Positions 21,231-32,557 of a DNA stretch of 64,000 bases are shown piece after piece. Numbering within the stretch: the first letter of the stretch is position 1; every line of letters begins with the position of its first letter. The notes below the pieces were generated by a model. It searched no databases. It saw only the letters and a program-made list of their open reading frames with translations, and was not told the DNA's origin. This DNA comes from Rattus norvegicus (lineage: Eukaryota > Chordata > Mammalia > Rodentia > Muridae), in the NCBI RefSeq assembly GCF_036323735.1, contig NC_086036.1:42345550-42409549 (forward strand), read 5' to 3'. The position numbers and the translations under genes were made by a program.

Positions 21231-22319
21231 TGGCCCTTTACTTGCTGTCAGGTCCCTGGCAACAAGGACAGTGCCTGACACAACAGTATTTGTGTTAAAC
21301 TTTTGTTGAGCAACTGAAGTGTATAAACATATTTGTCACATTTGGTGCTAGTCCTAGTAAGGCTGATAAGTGCTCATACTACATACTAGGTAATGTTTCA
21401 AGAAAGGGCAGAGCTTCAAGTCAAGAAATGCCTTTAAGTATAGTTTCCTCGAATGAAATGGCTTGGTCTAATGTTCGAGAAGACAATGTCAGTCTATTTT
21501 CAAAACACTACAATTTGCTTTGGCAAGGTGGCTACCGTTCATTCGTGAGAAAAAGAATGGAGGTTGTTAGGACTCAGAAGTCAGGAAATCAAAGTCTAGT
21601 ACCCTAGCATTGTGAGTACTTAGGATTACAAGATGTAGGAGCTTTGTCAGAAGCAACTTCTTCCTGGCTTCCTTCCAGGTCAGGTCAAGCCCTGGAAATT
21701 CCTCTTCCCTAAGGCTATCCATGAAAACCAGAATCCCTCCTTCCCAAAGCCTGCCATAAAACCTAGAAAAAGTACTCTGACTTCCTCCTCTTTGTGTGTG
21801 AACTGGCCATAAAGTAATTCTCCAACCTACCTTGCCTGATAGTCAGTAGATGATGTAAGACCCTCATTAGCTCAGGAAAAAGGAATGTCACACACAGATC
21901 CCAAGACAAATCTGAAGCAGGCCCAACTGGGTTTTCCCTTGGTCCATTATCCTTTGGTTTTATGCAATTTCATTCTCCATCCTATACATTTCTCAGGACC
22001 TAACATAAAAATAGAGCTTTTGCTGGGTCCCTGGGTCTTCAGATCAGAAGGCTGCCCTGCCACGTACAGCTTTGGTTAATGTCTTTCTTTTGCTTACCTG
22101 TCTTTGTTATCGGTTTGAGAGGTAAGGAAAAATTAAACCTCCAAAGTCCGCAGCCTTCTGGCCCTGTAGCTACCTAAGAGAGGAGGTTAGGAAGGAGAAG
22201 GCTTGCTCTAGATTAGCACGTAGGTCTTAATCTCTCTAGCTAATGTCTGCTTCAGCCCTTCATGTCCACAGACCAGAGTAGGATTTTAGTGTTACTTTGA
22301 AACCTCCATCCAGACATCT
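21231..22319. other. Unique sequence, nothing recognised
   Basis: No repeat family or gene is recognised. Confidence 0.35.
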
Positions 22320-22430
22320 TTGTTAGTCAGTTAGGTCTACCAAGGCAAAATGCCACAGACTACATTGGCAAAGGAACAGAAATGTATTTTTTCAGAGTTC
22401 TAGAGGTAGAAAGTCAAGATAATTGCCAAT
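22320..22430 (-). mobile_element. MLT1 (MaLR) LTR fragment
   Basis: 'gttagtcagttaggtctaccaaggcaaaatgccacagactac' and 'aacagaaatgtattttttcagagttctagagg' match the reverse complement of the MLT1 LTR 3' end. MLT1 is an ancient mammalian ERVL-related LTR. Confidence 0.75.
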
Positions 22431-22536
22431 GATAATAGTTGGGGTAGAAATCTTGGCTCGTGTCTGGACAAACCACACCACACATGGAGAAGTTTAATAA
22501 AAGGGAGAGACAAGGGAGAGGGACGACAGAGAGAGA
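22431..22536. other. Probable rodent repeat sequence, family unknown
   Basis: 'gtctggacaaaccacaccacacatgg' leads into the purine tract. I recall this context from other rodent loci but cannot name it. Confidence 0.35.
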
Positions 22537-22699
22537 GAAGAAGAAGAAGAAGGAGGAGGAGGAGGAGGAGGAGGAGGAGGAGGAGGAGGAGGAGGAGAGA
22601 AGAAGAAGAAGAAGAAGAAGAAGAAGAAGAAGAAGAAGAAGAAGAAGAAGAAGAAGAAGAAGAAGAAGAAGAAGAAGAAGAAGAAGAAGAAGAAGAAGA
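22537..22699. repeat. (GGA)n/(GAA)n polypurine microsatellite
   Basis: A short AAG block, then about 45 bp of GGA repeats, then about 100 bp of uninterrupted GAA repeats. All frames on both strands yield homopolymers (Glu, Arg, Ser, Leu, Phe), so no protein is encoded. Confidence 0.98.
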
Positions 22700-22814
22700 G
22701 TCGAATAGGAGAGGAGTAGAGGCCAACCATGAGCACGTGGAGAGAAGGAACAAAGGGGCAAGAGAGCAAGAGAGTGAGGAGGGAGGAGCAAATAGCCCCT
22801 TTTACAGTGTCAGG

Positions 22815-22885
22815 CATACCCAGCTGTTGCCAGGTAACTGTAGGGTGGAGCATACCTGGCTGTTGCCAGGTAACTGGGGGTGGAG
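22815..22885. repeat. 35-36 bp tandem duplication
   Basis: Unit 1 (22815-22850) and unit 2 (22851-22885) share 'ctgttgccaggtaactg' and 'gggtggag' with few differences. Confidence 0.9.
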
Positions 22886-22997
22886 CTTAGACAGAATGCT
22901 AACAATAATGATTCAGTTGAGGACTCTCCCTCCGGTTGCAGATCATTATCTTCCTCCAGAACCTCAAGTGTCTTTCCCATGCTCTGGGGTGGTGGGG

Positions 22998-23070
22998 GGA
23001 AAAGGAAGGAAGGAAGAAAATAAAAGGAAGGATGAGGAAGGGAAGAAGGAAGGGGAAGAAAGAGAGCTGA
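22998..23070. repeat. (GGAA)n-like polypurine tract
   Basis: A/G-only sequence apart from a few T, built on GGAA and GGAAG units. Confidence 0.85.
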
Positions 23071-23659
23071 CGGGAGGAATGTAGTCTTGATTGGTAGGAA
23101 AGATAGCATGTGTGGCAAAGGGCTCAGGCGTAAGACCTAGAAAAAAATGCAGCTGATCTAGACAACCCTGAGGCCTAATTTTTCTTGAATTAATACACTG
23201 GAAATAACCAGAGTGCTGCCCACCAAAACTACTCCAGTCTCTAAACCCAGGAGACATGTTCTAGAAGCTTCACTGGGACATATACAGTATCTCCATTAGG
23301 TGTACCAGATCTCCTCCTAGATTCCTTTCCTAACTCAGGCATGAACCAGCCTGGCCTGTGTATGAGGGGTTCACTTTTCTTTGGAATTATTCTGGGTATT
23401 GAAATAAGAGTACTCTTCAGAAAGACCTCTCTCAACTTTCTTTAATAATAACTTTGGGACAAAACCACACACACTCACACACTGATAATAGATAATTTTA
23501 AAATGTACAAAGATTTTAACAGACAAAAGTAAGACATTGAAGCAGCACTCCACGGAGTGCTTTTAACATTCTCCCCAGCACTGGAAACGGTCCTGTGGAT
23601 GCTTTTCTAGAATCTTTGGGAGGCGCTGGGCCACTTAGATATTAAAATAGCTCTAAAAT
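23071..23659. other. Unique sequence, nothing recognised
   Basis: No repeat family or gene is recognised. Confidence 0.3.
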
Positions 23660-23750
23660 GTAAGTATTTTCATTACCCCTCTTCAACAGACAAAGCAAAT
23701 GAGGCAACTGGGTAATAAAGCAGTTTGGCTAAAATTTAATGTCTGAAGTG
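23660..23750 (-). mobile_element. MIR SINE fragment (tentative)
   Basis: 'tattttcattacccctcttcaacagacaaagcaaatgaggcaactggg' resembles the antisense MIR core 'attatccccattttacagatgagg'. Short and diverged. Confidence 0.5.
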
Positions 23751-24133
23751 AGTCAGGCCATTGATGACCACCAACCCCTACTGAAGTATGTTAGGGCAGA
23801 AGCACCCCTTATCTCTTTCTTTTGAAAATTACACTGAAGTCCAAAATATCTTGGTGGTACGTGGTGTTTAATGTTGCTTGTAATTTAACAGAATAGAAGG
23901 TGGATCTGGAGGCATCTAATACTGTGGAATATCTTTCCTTAGCACAATGTCAGCAAATTGTCTACATTTGAATATGGACTCATTCAACCAAAAACCAAAT
24001 TATAGGAAAAATTTAATTATAATTGCCTTTAAAGAGGGATCAGTGTTAAAGTAAGCTTTGATTCAAGTTAGTGTTTGATTATACTAACATGACACTGACA
24101 ACCTATATTTGTTGTATGGAGAATGAGAATACC
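23751..24133. other. Unique AT-rich sequence
   Basis: Nothing recognised. Confidence 0.3.
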
Positions 24134-24318
24134 CTAGGCCAGTGTTTCACAACTTGTCACATGTCAACCATCATGCCCATCAGATATCTACATTACAATT
24201 TGTAACAGTAGCAAAATTATAGTTATGAAGTAGGAATGAAAATGATTCTGTGGTTGGGGGTCGTCACAACAGGAAGCACTAAAGGGTCACAGCATTAGGA
24301 AGGTTGAGAACCACTCAT
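24134..24318 (+). mobile_element. URR1-like hAT (MER1-type) nonautonomous DNA transposon
   Basis: Starts 'gccagtgtttcacaac' and ends 'gaaggttgagaaccac', imperfect terminal inverted repeats of this family. Internal 'aacagtagcaaaattatagttatgaagtag' and 'ggttgggggtcgtcacaac' are characteristic of the rodent URR1 consensus. No transposase is encoded. Confidence 0.85.
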
Positions 24319-24690
24319 GTCTGTGTTGTTTGCGTTGATTCAGAGAGAGAAAGGATATAGCAGTGGTCAAAAGGCAGTGAGTTATGAAGAGGACTCTCCA
24401 TTTTCAGATTGAGGTTCCAACATGTTGGTTTTCCACACCCAACAACTAGCAGTCAATTAAGAAAAAAATAATGTAAGCTCTTGGCTCTTAGCACTTCCAA
24501 AACTAAATTCCAGGTTGGTCATATATCTAAAACGGAAATGGAATATGAGACTGTTCTCATATATGTTATGTAGTTCTGAACATGTAATCATGTTTGTTCT
24601 CATGTATGTTAGAGAATACAGTTTTTTGTTTGATTGATTTTTTGAAGGAGGTTTGTTTTGGTTTATTTTGCTTTTTGCTATTGTTTTTAA

Positions 24691-24813
24691 AACAAAGTTT
24701 CTTGGTGTAGCTTTGGCTGTCACTTTGTAGACAAGGCTGGCCTCGAACTTACAGCTGTGCCTGCCTCTTCCTCCCTAGTTCCAGGATTAAAGGCCTGAGC
24801 CACCACCACTTGG
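24691..24813 (-). mobile_element. B1 SINE
   Basis: Antisense B1: 'aaagtttcttggtgtagctttggctgtc', 'caaggctggcctcgaactt', 'aggattaaaggcctgagccaccaccac'. A short internal deletion lies around the 'cctggaactcact' segment. Confidence 0.9.
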
Positions 24814-24984
24814 GAAGAACACAGTTTTGACCTTGGAACAAAAGAGACCTTTTTAAGACATGGAAAATAAAAGCCATAAAAGTAAAAATATCAGAAAATT
24901 TGGCTGTTTCTAAAATTCATACTTTCTAAGTCTGCACCATAATTGTTATAAGAAGGTTGGTGGCAGATTGGGAGGATGTATTTA

Positions 24985-25570
24985 GGACCCAATTAACAAA
25001 GGCTTAACATGTAAGAAGTTGTAGAGACTGGGTAAGAACATGGTTTGTTTTAATGCTAGGAATACAATGAGAAAATGACATAAAAAGTTAGTACTTGGGA
25101 ATTTGGTTGGCCAACATAGCCCAGAACACACTCGATTGCAACACTACTTCGAAAAATACAGGTTTAAGCAGAAAGGTAACTTTCTTTTTGTACTCATCAG
25201 ATAGTAAAGGAGTGCTGATGTTTGATAATATCAATGTTGGCAAGGGTAAATAAGAAGCCTCCTTACAAGGCTCTCAGTCCAGTACCACCATTTTGGACAA
25301 CATTAGAGCAGTCTATTAAGATTGATAATGTACTTACCTATCATCTATCTATCCTCTCACTTTGAGAAGCAATCAAATTTTACACCAAGAGGCATAAATG
25401 AAGTCTCTCATTGCCTAATTATTTTCAACTGTAGAAAAAAGTTTACACATAAATATTTACTAATATGGTGTGGACTATTTAAAGGAGTTAACTCAGTGAG
25501 ACAATCATATTTTAAAATATTATACAACATTTAAATTTTAAAGTCATCTCAATGAATAAAAACATAATCT
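24985..25570 (+). mobile_element. Ancient L1M LINE fragment
   Basis: The ordered pieces 'aatatcaatgttggcaaggg', 'accaccattttggacaacatta' and 'cttacctatcatctatctatc' correspond to the L1M ORF2-end stretch 'aaatgctggtgaggatgtgg...ccactttggaaaacag...cctatgacccagcaattcc'. Very diverged and full of stops. Confidence 0.55.
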
Positions 25571-25589
25571 TAAAATTTTTAAAGCAAGG

Positions 25590-26215
25590 TCCCAGTAAGA
25601 ACTCCCAGAAGTCCTAAGACACCAGTAGAGACCTGGAAAAGCCTAAGGCCCACTGAGAAGTTGGGAAAGGTCTTAGGTCTCAACAGGCACTGGGGATGAA
25701 CTGAAACCAGATTGTGCACTTAAAGAAGGCCTTAATCAGGTAGGCATCAGGTGGGCCCATGCCGAGGTATGCACCTGAGTAGTTATGTCATGCAGCAGGT
25801 CTGGTATAAATGGGGTGAAAAAGCCAGAGCTGGGGTCAATCTAAGGCCAGTGGGAAAATTCCACCACAAACCTCTGAGCACAAAGACCCCTCCCTTTCAG
25901 GGTAGAGCTAGTTTAGTTCCTGGAACAACTACAAGCCAAACTGTCAAACAAAGCCACTTGTGACTCCCAACTGTCCCCCTTGGAAAGTCCCAAATGGTTC
26001 ACTGACCACGAGTCAGTTTGAAATCACTTCGCGCCATCAATAGTATCCTGCCTGGTTACTATTGTTTGAATTCTTCCCTTATTGTTTGAAATCGGCCCTT
26101 ATCAAAGGTATATAACTCCCTATTAGAGTCTGCTCAGGATTGTCTCCCTCTCGAAGTGGGGTGGCTCATTGCGCTGGAACAATAAAACTCCTCTTGCTTT
26201 TGCAAAAAAAAAAAA
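25590..26215 (+). mobile_element. Endogenous retrovirus 3' end/LTR with genomic poly(A)
   Basis: The 3' part has LTR architecture: a TATA-like 'tatataact' near 26109, an R-like segment, AATAAA at 26181-26186, and CA at 26203-26204, 18 nt after the signal. A run of about 12 A follows directly (26204-26215). The upstream part is probably U3 or internal ERV sequence, but its 5' end is uncertain. No retroviral protein frame is intact. The class is probably gammaretrovirus-like (ERV1), by LTR style. Confidence 0.6.
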
Positions 26216-26343
26216 TCAATATTTATGTACTGCTGTACACTATGTACTACTCATCAAAATATTATATATTTTTTTAAAAAGTTTATTCACAGGAAGATTT
26301 TTAAAACTTCCCAGTACAAAAATAACTCCTTAAAAATAAATGG

Positions 26344-26375
<32 letters not shown>

Positions 26376-26430
26376 ATATGTATGGATATATACATTTTTA
26401 AGAAAAATCTATACCTAAGAATGTAATAGA
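26216..26430. repeat. AT-rich sequence with (TG)n
   Basis: A TATATA/TG repeat lies at 26344-26378. The rest is AT-rich. Confidence 0.8.
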
Positions 26431-26585
26431 AGCCAGGTAATAATGGCTCATGACTTTGATCCCAGGACTTCAGAGGCAAAAGCAGGTAGATCTCTGAGAG
26501 TTCAAAGCCAGCCTGGTCTACAGAACTAAATCCATGACAGTTGGAGCTACACAGAGAAACCTTATCTCAAAAACCAAAAGGAAAA
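26431..26585 (+). mobile_element. B1 SINE
   Basis: 'ccaggtaataatggctcatgactttgatcccagg', 'gagttcaaagccagcctggtctacagaa', 'gctacacagagaaaccttatctc', then an A-rich tail. Confidence 0.93.
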
Positions 26586-27289
26586 CAACAATCCCAAAAC
26601 AAGAATGGTAACAGAGGTCATAACTGGAGAGGGTGTTGTTATAAATTAAATATTTGGATCCTTCCAAATACATCTGTGTATAGACTTGTACAGAATTTTC
26701 CTCCTAGGTAGCATGTTCTACTTACAGGAAATGTGTTATAGTCTAGAATGTTCTAACAGCAGGCTTCTGAGGGCTCAGGAAGGAAACAACTCAAGAGTTT
26801 CTCATGGCCACAAAACTGACCAGATACACTAGGCCTTCCCTCCATGAGCCCAGATAAGCTGTAAGGACTGATGACAGATACTCCCACACAATTCAAGTTG
26901 GCTACAAGAGCCTTTGAGCAACTGAGCTGCATGCCAAGACATGCTCCAAGCTGTTGAGTGGCCCCAGGCTGTTCGGTGTGCTTCAGGTTTCCAGCTTTCA
27001 TGAGCTGTCATTTGTTCTGGGGTAAGCTTTTGGGGATACAATTTATTTGTTTGCTTTAGTCATTTCCAGTCCTGTAAGTAGCCCCTCACCCATGTTTCTG
27101 CAAGTAACCATGATAAAACTCATTGGCTCACCAAATTGGTCTTCAGTGGAATCTTTAGAGTGGTCTGCTTTTGGTCCCCTATTTGAAGTGAGTAGATACT
27201 TGTTCTCATCTTTCCAAAATAAGGTCACTTCACAAAGCTTAACCCCGAATTGGCTGCATTTGGAGTATGAAAGTAATTCAGTTTCGTGA
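26586..27289. other. Unique sequence, nothing recognised
   Basis: No repeat family or gene is recognised. Confidence 0.35.
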
Positions 27290-27582
27290 GGCCAGAAGGG
27301 ATAGAGGTGGAGCCAGATTTGATGGGGTCATTGCCTTTACAGATCTCTGTCTTTTGATTGATTCCTCTTCCCACAGTGTGTACCAAAGAAGGAACTCACA
27401 GGGCAGGCGGAGAAGACAGCTGGCTGTGAACCAAAACAGGGGCCTTTAGTAGACACCAAATCCTATGGGAACCCCGATCTTAGACTTTCCAACCTACAGA
27501 CATGTGGGGAAATATATTTCTGTTGTTTTAGGCCCCTGGTCTGTGGGATTTTGTTATGATGGCTCGAACAGGCTAAGATAGG
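27290..27582 (+). mobile_element. MLT1 (MaLR) LTR, 3' part
   Basis: 'gggaaccccgatcttagactttccaacctacagacatgtgggg' followed by 'atatatttctgttgtttta' and 'tctgtgggattttgttatgatggctcgaacaggctaag' matches the MLT1 3' end over its length. Confidence 0.82.
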
Positions 27583-28054
27583 CATCCCAGAAGATTTGGG
27601 GCTAAGCTGAAATGATAGCTATCATGTTCTCAGATTGAAGAAAGGGGATGTATTCATGCATTACTTATGTGGTTAACTATAAAAAGTCAACTTTCTCTTC
27701 TCTCTTCCTCTCTTTTCTTTCTTCAATCACTCTTTTCCGTGCCCCACCTAGGATATTAATCAATATTAATCAAGGCACTGACAGACATCTACAATGCTTT
27801 CTGATCCTTCCAGCAGTACTTTCCAAGAAGACTGCCCTTCATGTCTAAGGGCAATAAATCTTCTTGCCAAAGACTCCCTGGAAATACCATGTATCCAGCA
27901 GTTCCCTAGAGATCACAGCAGTAGAATAAGGGTGTGTATAGATAGGTAAGGAAAACTCACTCTCTCTTATCACTAGAAAAGGCTCCAGTAAAACAGTCAC
28001 TCCCTACCATTGGATACTATGGATCTTCTGTGTGTTATCTCAATATTGATGGCC
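27583..28054. other. Unique sequence
   Basis: 'aatattaatcaatattaatcaagg' near 27752 is a small imperfect duplication. Nothing else is recognised. Confidence 0.3.
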
Positions 28055-28165
28055 AGTATTTACTGCTTCTGCAGTATGTGGCTGGCATTTCCTAAACATT
28101 TTAGACATGCCTCATTAATTCTTAAAACACTCCCTAGGAAAAAGTTGAGATAACCCTTCTTTAGT
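28055..28165 (-). mobile_element. MIR SINE fragment
   Basis: 'ctggcatttcctaaacattttagacatgcctcattaattcttaaaaca' fits the antisense-side MIR order 'gtgctaagcactttacatgcattatctcatttaatcc'. Confidence 0.55.
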
Positions 28166-28849
28166 CAGAGAAATTTCTTGTTAAAAATATTTGTTATAAT
28201 TTACCATTATACAAATATTGGAAGAAATTGAAAGAGAAACAACTTCCCCATCATAGCCATGTTCCAGCCACATGGATGTTTTTCTTAGATATCCCTTTCA
28301 GAGGTTCAGCTATACTCTTATATGTAGGGCTCAGAGGAAGCCCTGGGTGACTCAAATCCTGAGAGGATGTATGCTGTTGACAAAGACATAGCCACATCAA
28401 AGATTGTAGCCTCGGACCCAGAGAAAAATGGCAAACCTTTCCCTTCTATCTGTGGATTTTAACGGTGTGCACAGAAAATGTTCACCATAGATTTCTCCCT
28501 CTGAGATACTTATAGCCTGAAGCCCACTTCCCCCACCAGTCTGTTCCTACCTAGATTAGCTGAGCCTGTCTCCTTGATCTGACTACATATCATAAACCCC
28601 ATCTGTGGGTTTATTGGTTGTAATAAGCCCACCTGCTTGTTCAGCTGTATAAAATAACCCCATATATAATCAGTTCTATATAATAGCCATGGTGAGCTTC
28701 TATAGTGCTATGGTTTCTCCATTGGAGATATCAGTCTACTGGATTCCAGTCTTTCTGTGCATCCATCCATCATTTCTCCTTGGTTTTGGCACTCCCACTC
28801 GGTCTATCCCTGGAGCCTGTTGGATTTGGCACTTCCACATTCTGTGTTA
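28166..28849. other. Unassigned sequence
   Basis: No family recognised. It may be a highly diverged continuation of the following LINE. Confidence 0.3.
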
Positions 28850-29135
28850 TCAAAGGGTGTCCATACTTTTGTAGATAGCTATTTCCACTTAGCATGCTTG
28901 TTATATACTCTTCATAATTGCCCTTTAATGAGCATTCAATATTTCATTCAATTGTTATGCTATAATTTACTTATTTATTCCCTGGTGGTTGGCATCTAGA
29001 CCATTTCTGACTTGTTAGCATAGATACTGTTGAATAAACATTTTTTACATGCATGAATTTTTAAATTTGAGTTATTCTCCTGCAGTAACTCCTTAGGGGG
29101 AATACCTGAGTCATCAAATAGAAGCACATTTTATG
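28850..29135 (+). mobile_element. Ancient L1M-like LINE 3' fragment (tentative)
   Basis: 'tttccacttagcatgct', 'ctgttgaataaaca' and 'ctccttagggggaatacctgagtcatc' resemble the L1M end 'ataaattcctagaagtggaattgctgggtca'. Strongly diverged. Confidence 0.45.
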
Positions 29136-30094
29136 ACTATTGATCAAAATTGATCAATAACTTTCCAAAGCCTTGGGCCCAGTAGTGATGCCACCAGTCA
29201 TGCATAAATGTCCCAGCTCCATCACTGCACTGTCAGCTTTGGCTAGCATCAGCCCAAGACTTTCGTCGATGTAAAGACTTCCGAAGACTGTGCCTCAGAA
29301 CTAAGACTTCCTGGTAAGAAAACCAACAGTACTTGGATTCCTACGCTTTAACACGCAAACTGGCAGTGGTCACATGGTCACTGGTGACTCTATCTCTGCA
29401 CCTGTGCCTCTCTACATATCTCATTCTCTCTACCTCTCTATCACCCCTCCCCCTTCGCTCTCACACACATTTCTGTTTTCTCTCCCATCCACATACATAC
29501 AGATGTTTTTCACACTGGGCAAAATGGATATAACAACAGAAGCAAAGCTGGCCGAAATAATAAGTCCTACGACAGTGCCAGAGGCTGTGGACTCAGGTGG
29601 ATCTGATTCTCCACCACCTCGGATTCTCACGATGTAGAGTTGGATAATTTGCGATTCATAATCAAGGGCTGCCAGTCAAAGAGCTCAGCTGAAGCCAAGT
29701 TCCAATTTGAGAGTCAGACTCTATCAATCCAGAAGGTTTGATCTTTGGTTTTGATCCCCCTCCACCCCAACAAAGTAAAGGTTAACCAAAGTGTACACTC
29801 ACTTGGAAGTCTCTCTTTCTCTCTTTTTTTTTCTATTTCTTAGAAGATACCGTCAAGTAGGCTGCCAAGTATTTTCAGTTATTAAACCAATAAATCTACC
29901 AATAAATCCATTGAAGATATGCTGATATTACCTACTACCCAATTAATCACAGTAAGGGGTTGTAAAATCAGGCCAGATTCTTGAATAACTGGTAGAACTA
30001 TGCAGATGGGGAGACAAGTTTAATAACTTTTCCCAAGCCCCATTTCCATGTTAACAGTGGGCCAGCACGTAATGTGGACTCTCCATATTACTTA
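29136..30094. other. Unique sequence, nothing recognised
   Basis: Includes a CT-rich stretch at 29424-29480. Open frames across 29333-29637 match no family I recognise. Confidence 0.3.
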
Positions 30095-30435
30095 CTTTTC
30101 CTTTTGCTGCAACAAAATACTTTTGCTGCAACTTAAGGAACAAAGTTTATTTAGGTTTATATAGTTCAGAGGTGCCATCCTTCATGGAGGGAACCTCACA
30201 GTAGCAAAATCTTGAGGCAGTCACGGTGTTTCTACAATTGGGAAGCAGAGAAATGAATGTCAGTACTCGGCTCACATTTTCCTTTGTACTTATCCACAAC
30301 CCCGAGCCATGAAAAGAGGCTGAGCACAGTCCAGGTGGATCTTCCCTACCTCGATGAATCTAGTTTCTGTAATCCCTCACAGACCTGCCCAGAGGCACTT
30401 CTGCTGAGTGATTTTAGATCCTGTCAAGTTGATTA
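30095..30435 (+). mobile_element. Rodent medium-reiterated repeat (family C), unnamed
   Basis: 'acttaaggaacaaagtttatttaggttta', 'gaagcagagaaatgaatg', 'acctgcccagaggcac' and a terminal 'cctgtcaagttgat' match a repeat common in rodent DNA. Class not determined. Confidence 0.55.
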
Positions 30436-30439
30436 TGGT

Positions 30440-30792
30440 CATTGGAATGCTTGGCTCTAGGAAGTGGCACTATGATGAGGTGTGGCATTACTGTGGAAGG
30501 TGTGGCCTTGCTAGAGAAAGTGTATCAATGGGGAGGCAGGGCTTTGAGGTCTTCAACGCTCAAGCGATACTCTGTGTGAAACACATCCAGTCTCCTCCTG
30601 ACTGCCTTCAGACCAAGATGTAGAGCTCTCAGCTCCTTCTCCAGCACCATGTCTGCCTGGATGCTGCCCTGCTTCCCACCATGATGACAACTAAACCTGT
30701 AAAACTGTAAGCCAGTCCCAATTAAATATTTGCGTTTATAAGAGTTGCCTTAGTCATGGTGTCTCTTCACAGCAATAAAACCCCAAGTAAGA
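30440..30792 (+). mobile_element. Rodent medium-reiterated repeat (family B), unnamed
   Basis: 'ggcactatgatgaggtgtggc', 'agatgtagagctctcagctcc', 'ctgtaagccagtcccaattaaa' and 'cacagcaataaaacccca' recur in a second copy at 49660-50005. The AATAAA near the end suggests an LTR or processed origin. Confidence 0.65.
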
Positions 30793-30879
30793 CTTTGACA
30801 ATCAATATTAAGCCTCACAGTTCCCAAGTCAGCATTGTTTACTACAAGTACCACCCCCTACATACAGGTTAAAAACATT

Positions 30880-31096
30880 ATTTGTTTTGTTTTATTTTAT
30901 TTTATTATTTCATGTGCATGGGTGTTTTGCCTGCATGTATGTACCCATGGGCCTGAGGAGTGCAGAAGATGATGTTGGATCCCCTACATCTGAAGTCACA
31001 GCTATTTGTGAAGTGCCATGTGGGTGCTGGAAATTGAATTCAGGTCTTCCCATGAGCAATCGGTGGCTCTTAGCCACTGAGCTCTTTCTCCAGCCT
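30880..31096 (-). mobile_element. B2-superfamily SINE
   Basis: Antisense B2-like: 'gtgtttgtttt'-type T-rich start, 'gggtgttttgcctgcatgtatg', 'tgtgggtgctggaaattgaattcagg' and 'gccactgagctctttctccagcc'. Confidence 0.9.
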
Positions 31097-32249
31097 CAGT
31101 ACATCATTGCATAAGCTTGGGTTTGAAAGTCTAACACTGTTCGGCCGAAGTATCTCTCTTGAGCTACTCTGCCTACAGTGTTGTTGTCCCAACTGAGTGT
31201 TGGCATTCTGAGCCACCACCTTCAAGGTATACAGAAAATTAAAACAGGATGTAATCAGTAAACTTACCATATATAGGATATCATCTCAGAAAAGTGCCAA
31301 GGCATTAATATTACCATGTCAACACTCTAACAAGTACATTAAACACTTGCACACTTTAGCCAAGATTTTGAGAATGGATACAGTATATTTAAATGTATTT
31401 CCATCTACCCTCGGCCTATTAAGACATATTATTGCTCCTTTTGCATGTGCTTCCCCCCCAACCCTATGCAGAAACTTCAACAGAGGACTTGAATTTGGAG
31501 GGAGGTCTCCAGTGATCCCTGGATACTAACTGGCTTTATTTCATTCATTGTGTTTCCTCTCTCTTATGGTATTTCTGAATTGTATTTATCATGAAGAATT
31601 TGGTTTCTGCCTTCTTATCTTTAACAAAGAGGGGATGCACAGCTTTTCATTAACAGTGATGAAAAACAAGGCTCTTTGCTGACTTTCTGCCAGACTGCCA
31701 GACTGCCATGGTTTTACTCCAGACAAAAATGAACATCTCTATCCACCAGGCAGCCTTCTCTCCACCCAAATTTGCCCTGTGACAGTACAGAAACTGATTC
31801 TCTTCTAAATTATATAGAGGTCTTGTTTTGAGGCCTTGTTACTTTAGCACTGTCTTTCAGACAAATTGCTTTTTGAGGGCTTAGGTCCCTTTCCCTCTGA
31901 CCTTGCAGAAGCCTTCTGAACAAATTGGTAATTCCTGGATGCACCTTCACTCCTCAGCACATCTCTCAAAATCAGAGCCTGAGGCTCGTGTCTTACCTGA
32001 CTCTCCCTGCCTACACAACCTGACCCAAACACAACTCACATTCATCCTTCTCTGTTTCTGGCTTAGAGACTCCAGGGTCCTTTGATTCCTCGTCTCCACC
32101 CCACCACAGCTACTAGAAGAGCCTTTTTGGTCTGTCTCTTTCTCTGTTTGACTGCCACCACCCCTCTTTTTCATTGTCCTACTGCAATTCTTGGAGTATG
32201 CCTTTGCTTCCTTCTAACTCACTGTTCATTATGTGTCCAGAATAAAGAC
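31097..32249. other. Unique sequence, nothing recognised
   Basis: No repeat family or gene is recognised. Confidence 0.35.
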
Positions 32250-32360
32250 ACAGGTTGCAGCACATCACCCCGCTGCATTAAACTGTTCAGGAAAGTGCCA
32301 CTGACCTTAAATCTGTGCCATGATCTACAAGACTTAGATAATCAATGAAGGCTTCCCTCA
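32250..32360 (+). mobile_element. L2 LINE fragment (tentative)
   Basis: 'gcagcacatcaccccgctgcattaaactgttca' resembles L2 'gatcatgtcactcccctgcttaaaacccttca'. The following 'ctgtgccatgatctacaagac' fits 'aaggccctccatgatctggc'. Confidence 0.5.
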
Positions 32361-32557
32361 TATATCATCATCCCTATTTTCTTTTCAGTGCAGAAGGCAA
32401 ATAGCAAAAACCACTCAAGAAATGACCACTGCCCTCTGTCCCTACCACTCCCCCAAAAAAGAAAAAGGAAAAAAAAAAGAGCAACAGGCATTTAGTGTGC
32501 TATAGGTATTTACTTGTTAAATACCTATCCTTCAATTAAAATAAAGCTCTGTAGACT

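Noticed and set aside
22400..22853. Long frames of poly-Ser, poly-Leu, poly-Phe or poly-Glu/Arg
   Set aside because: These are translations of the GGA/GAA microsatellite in every frame, not proteins.
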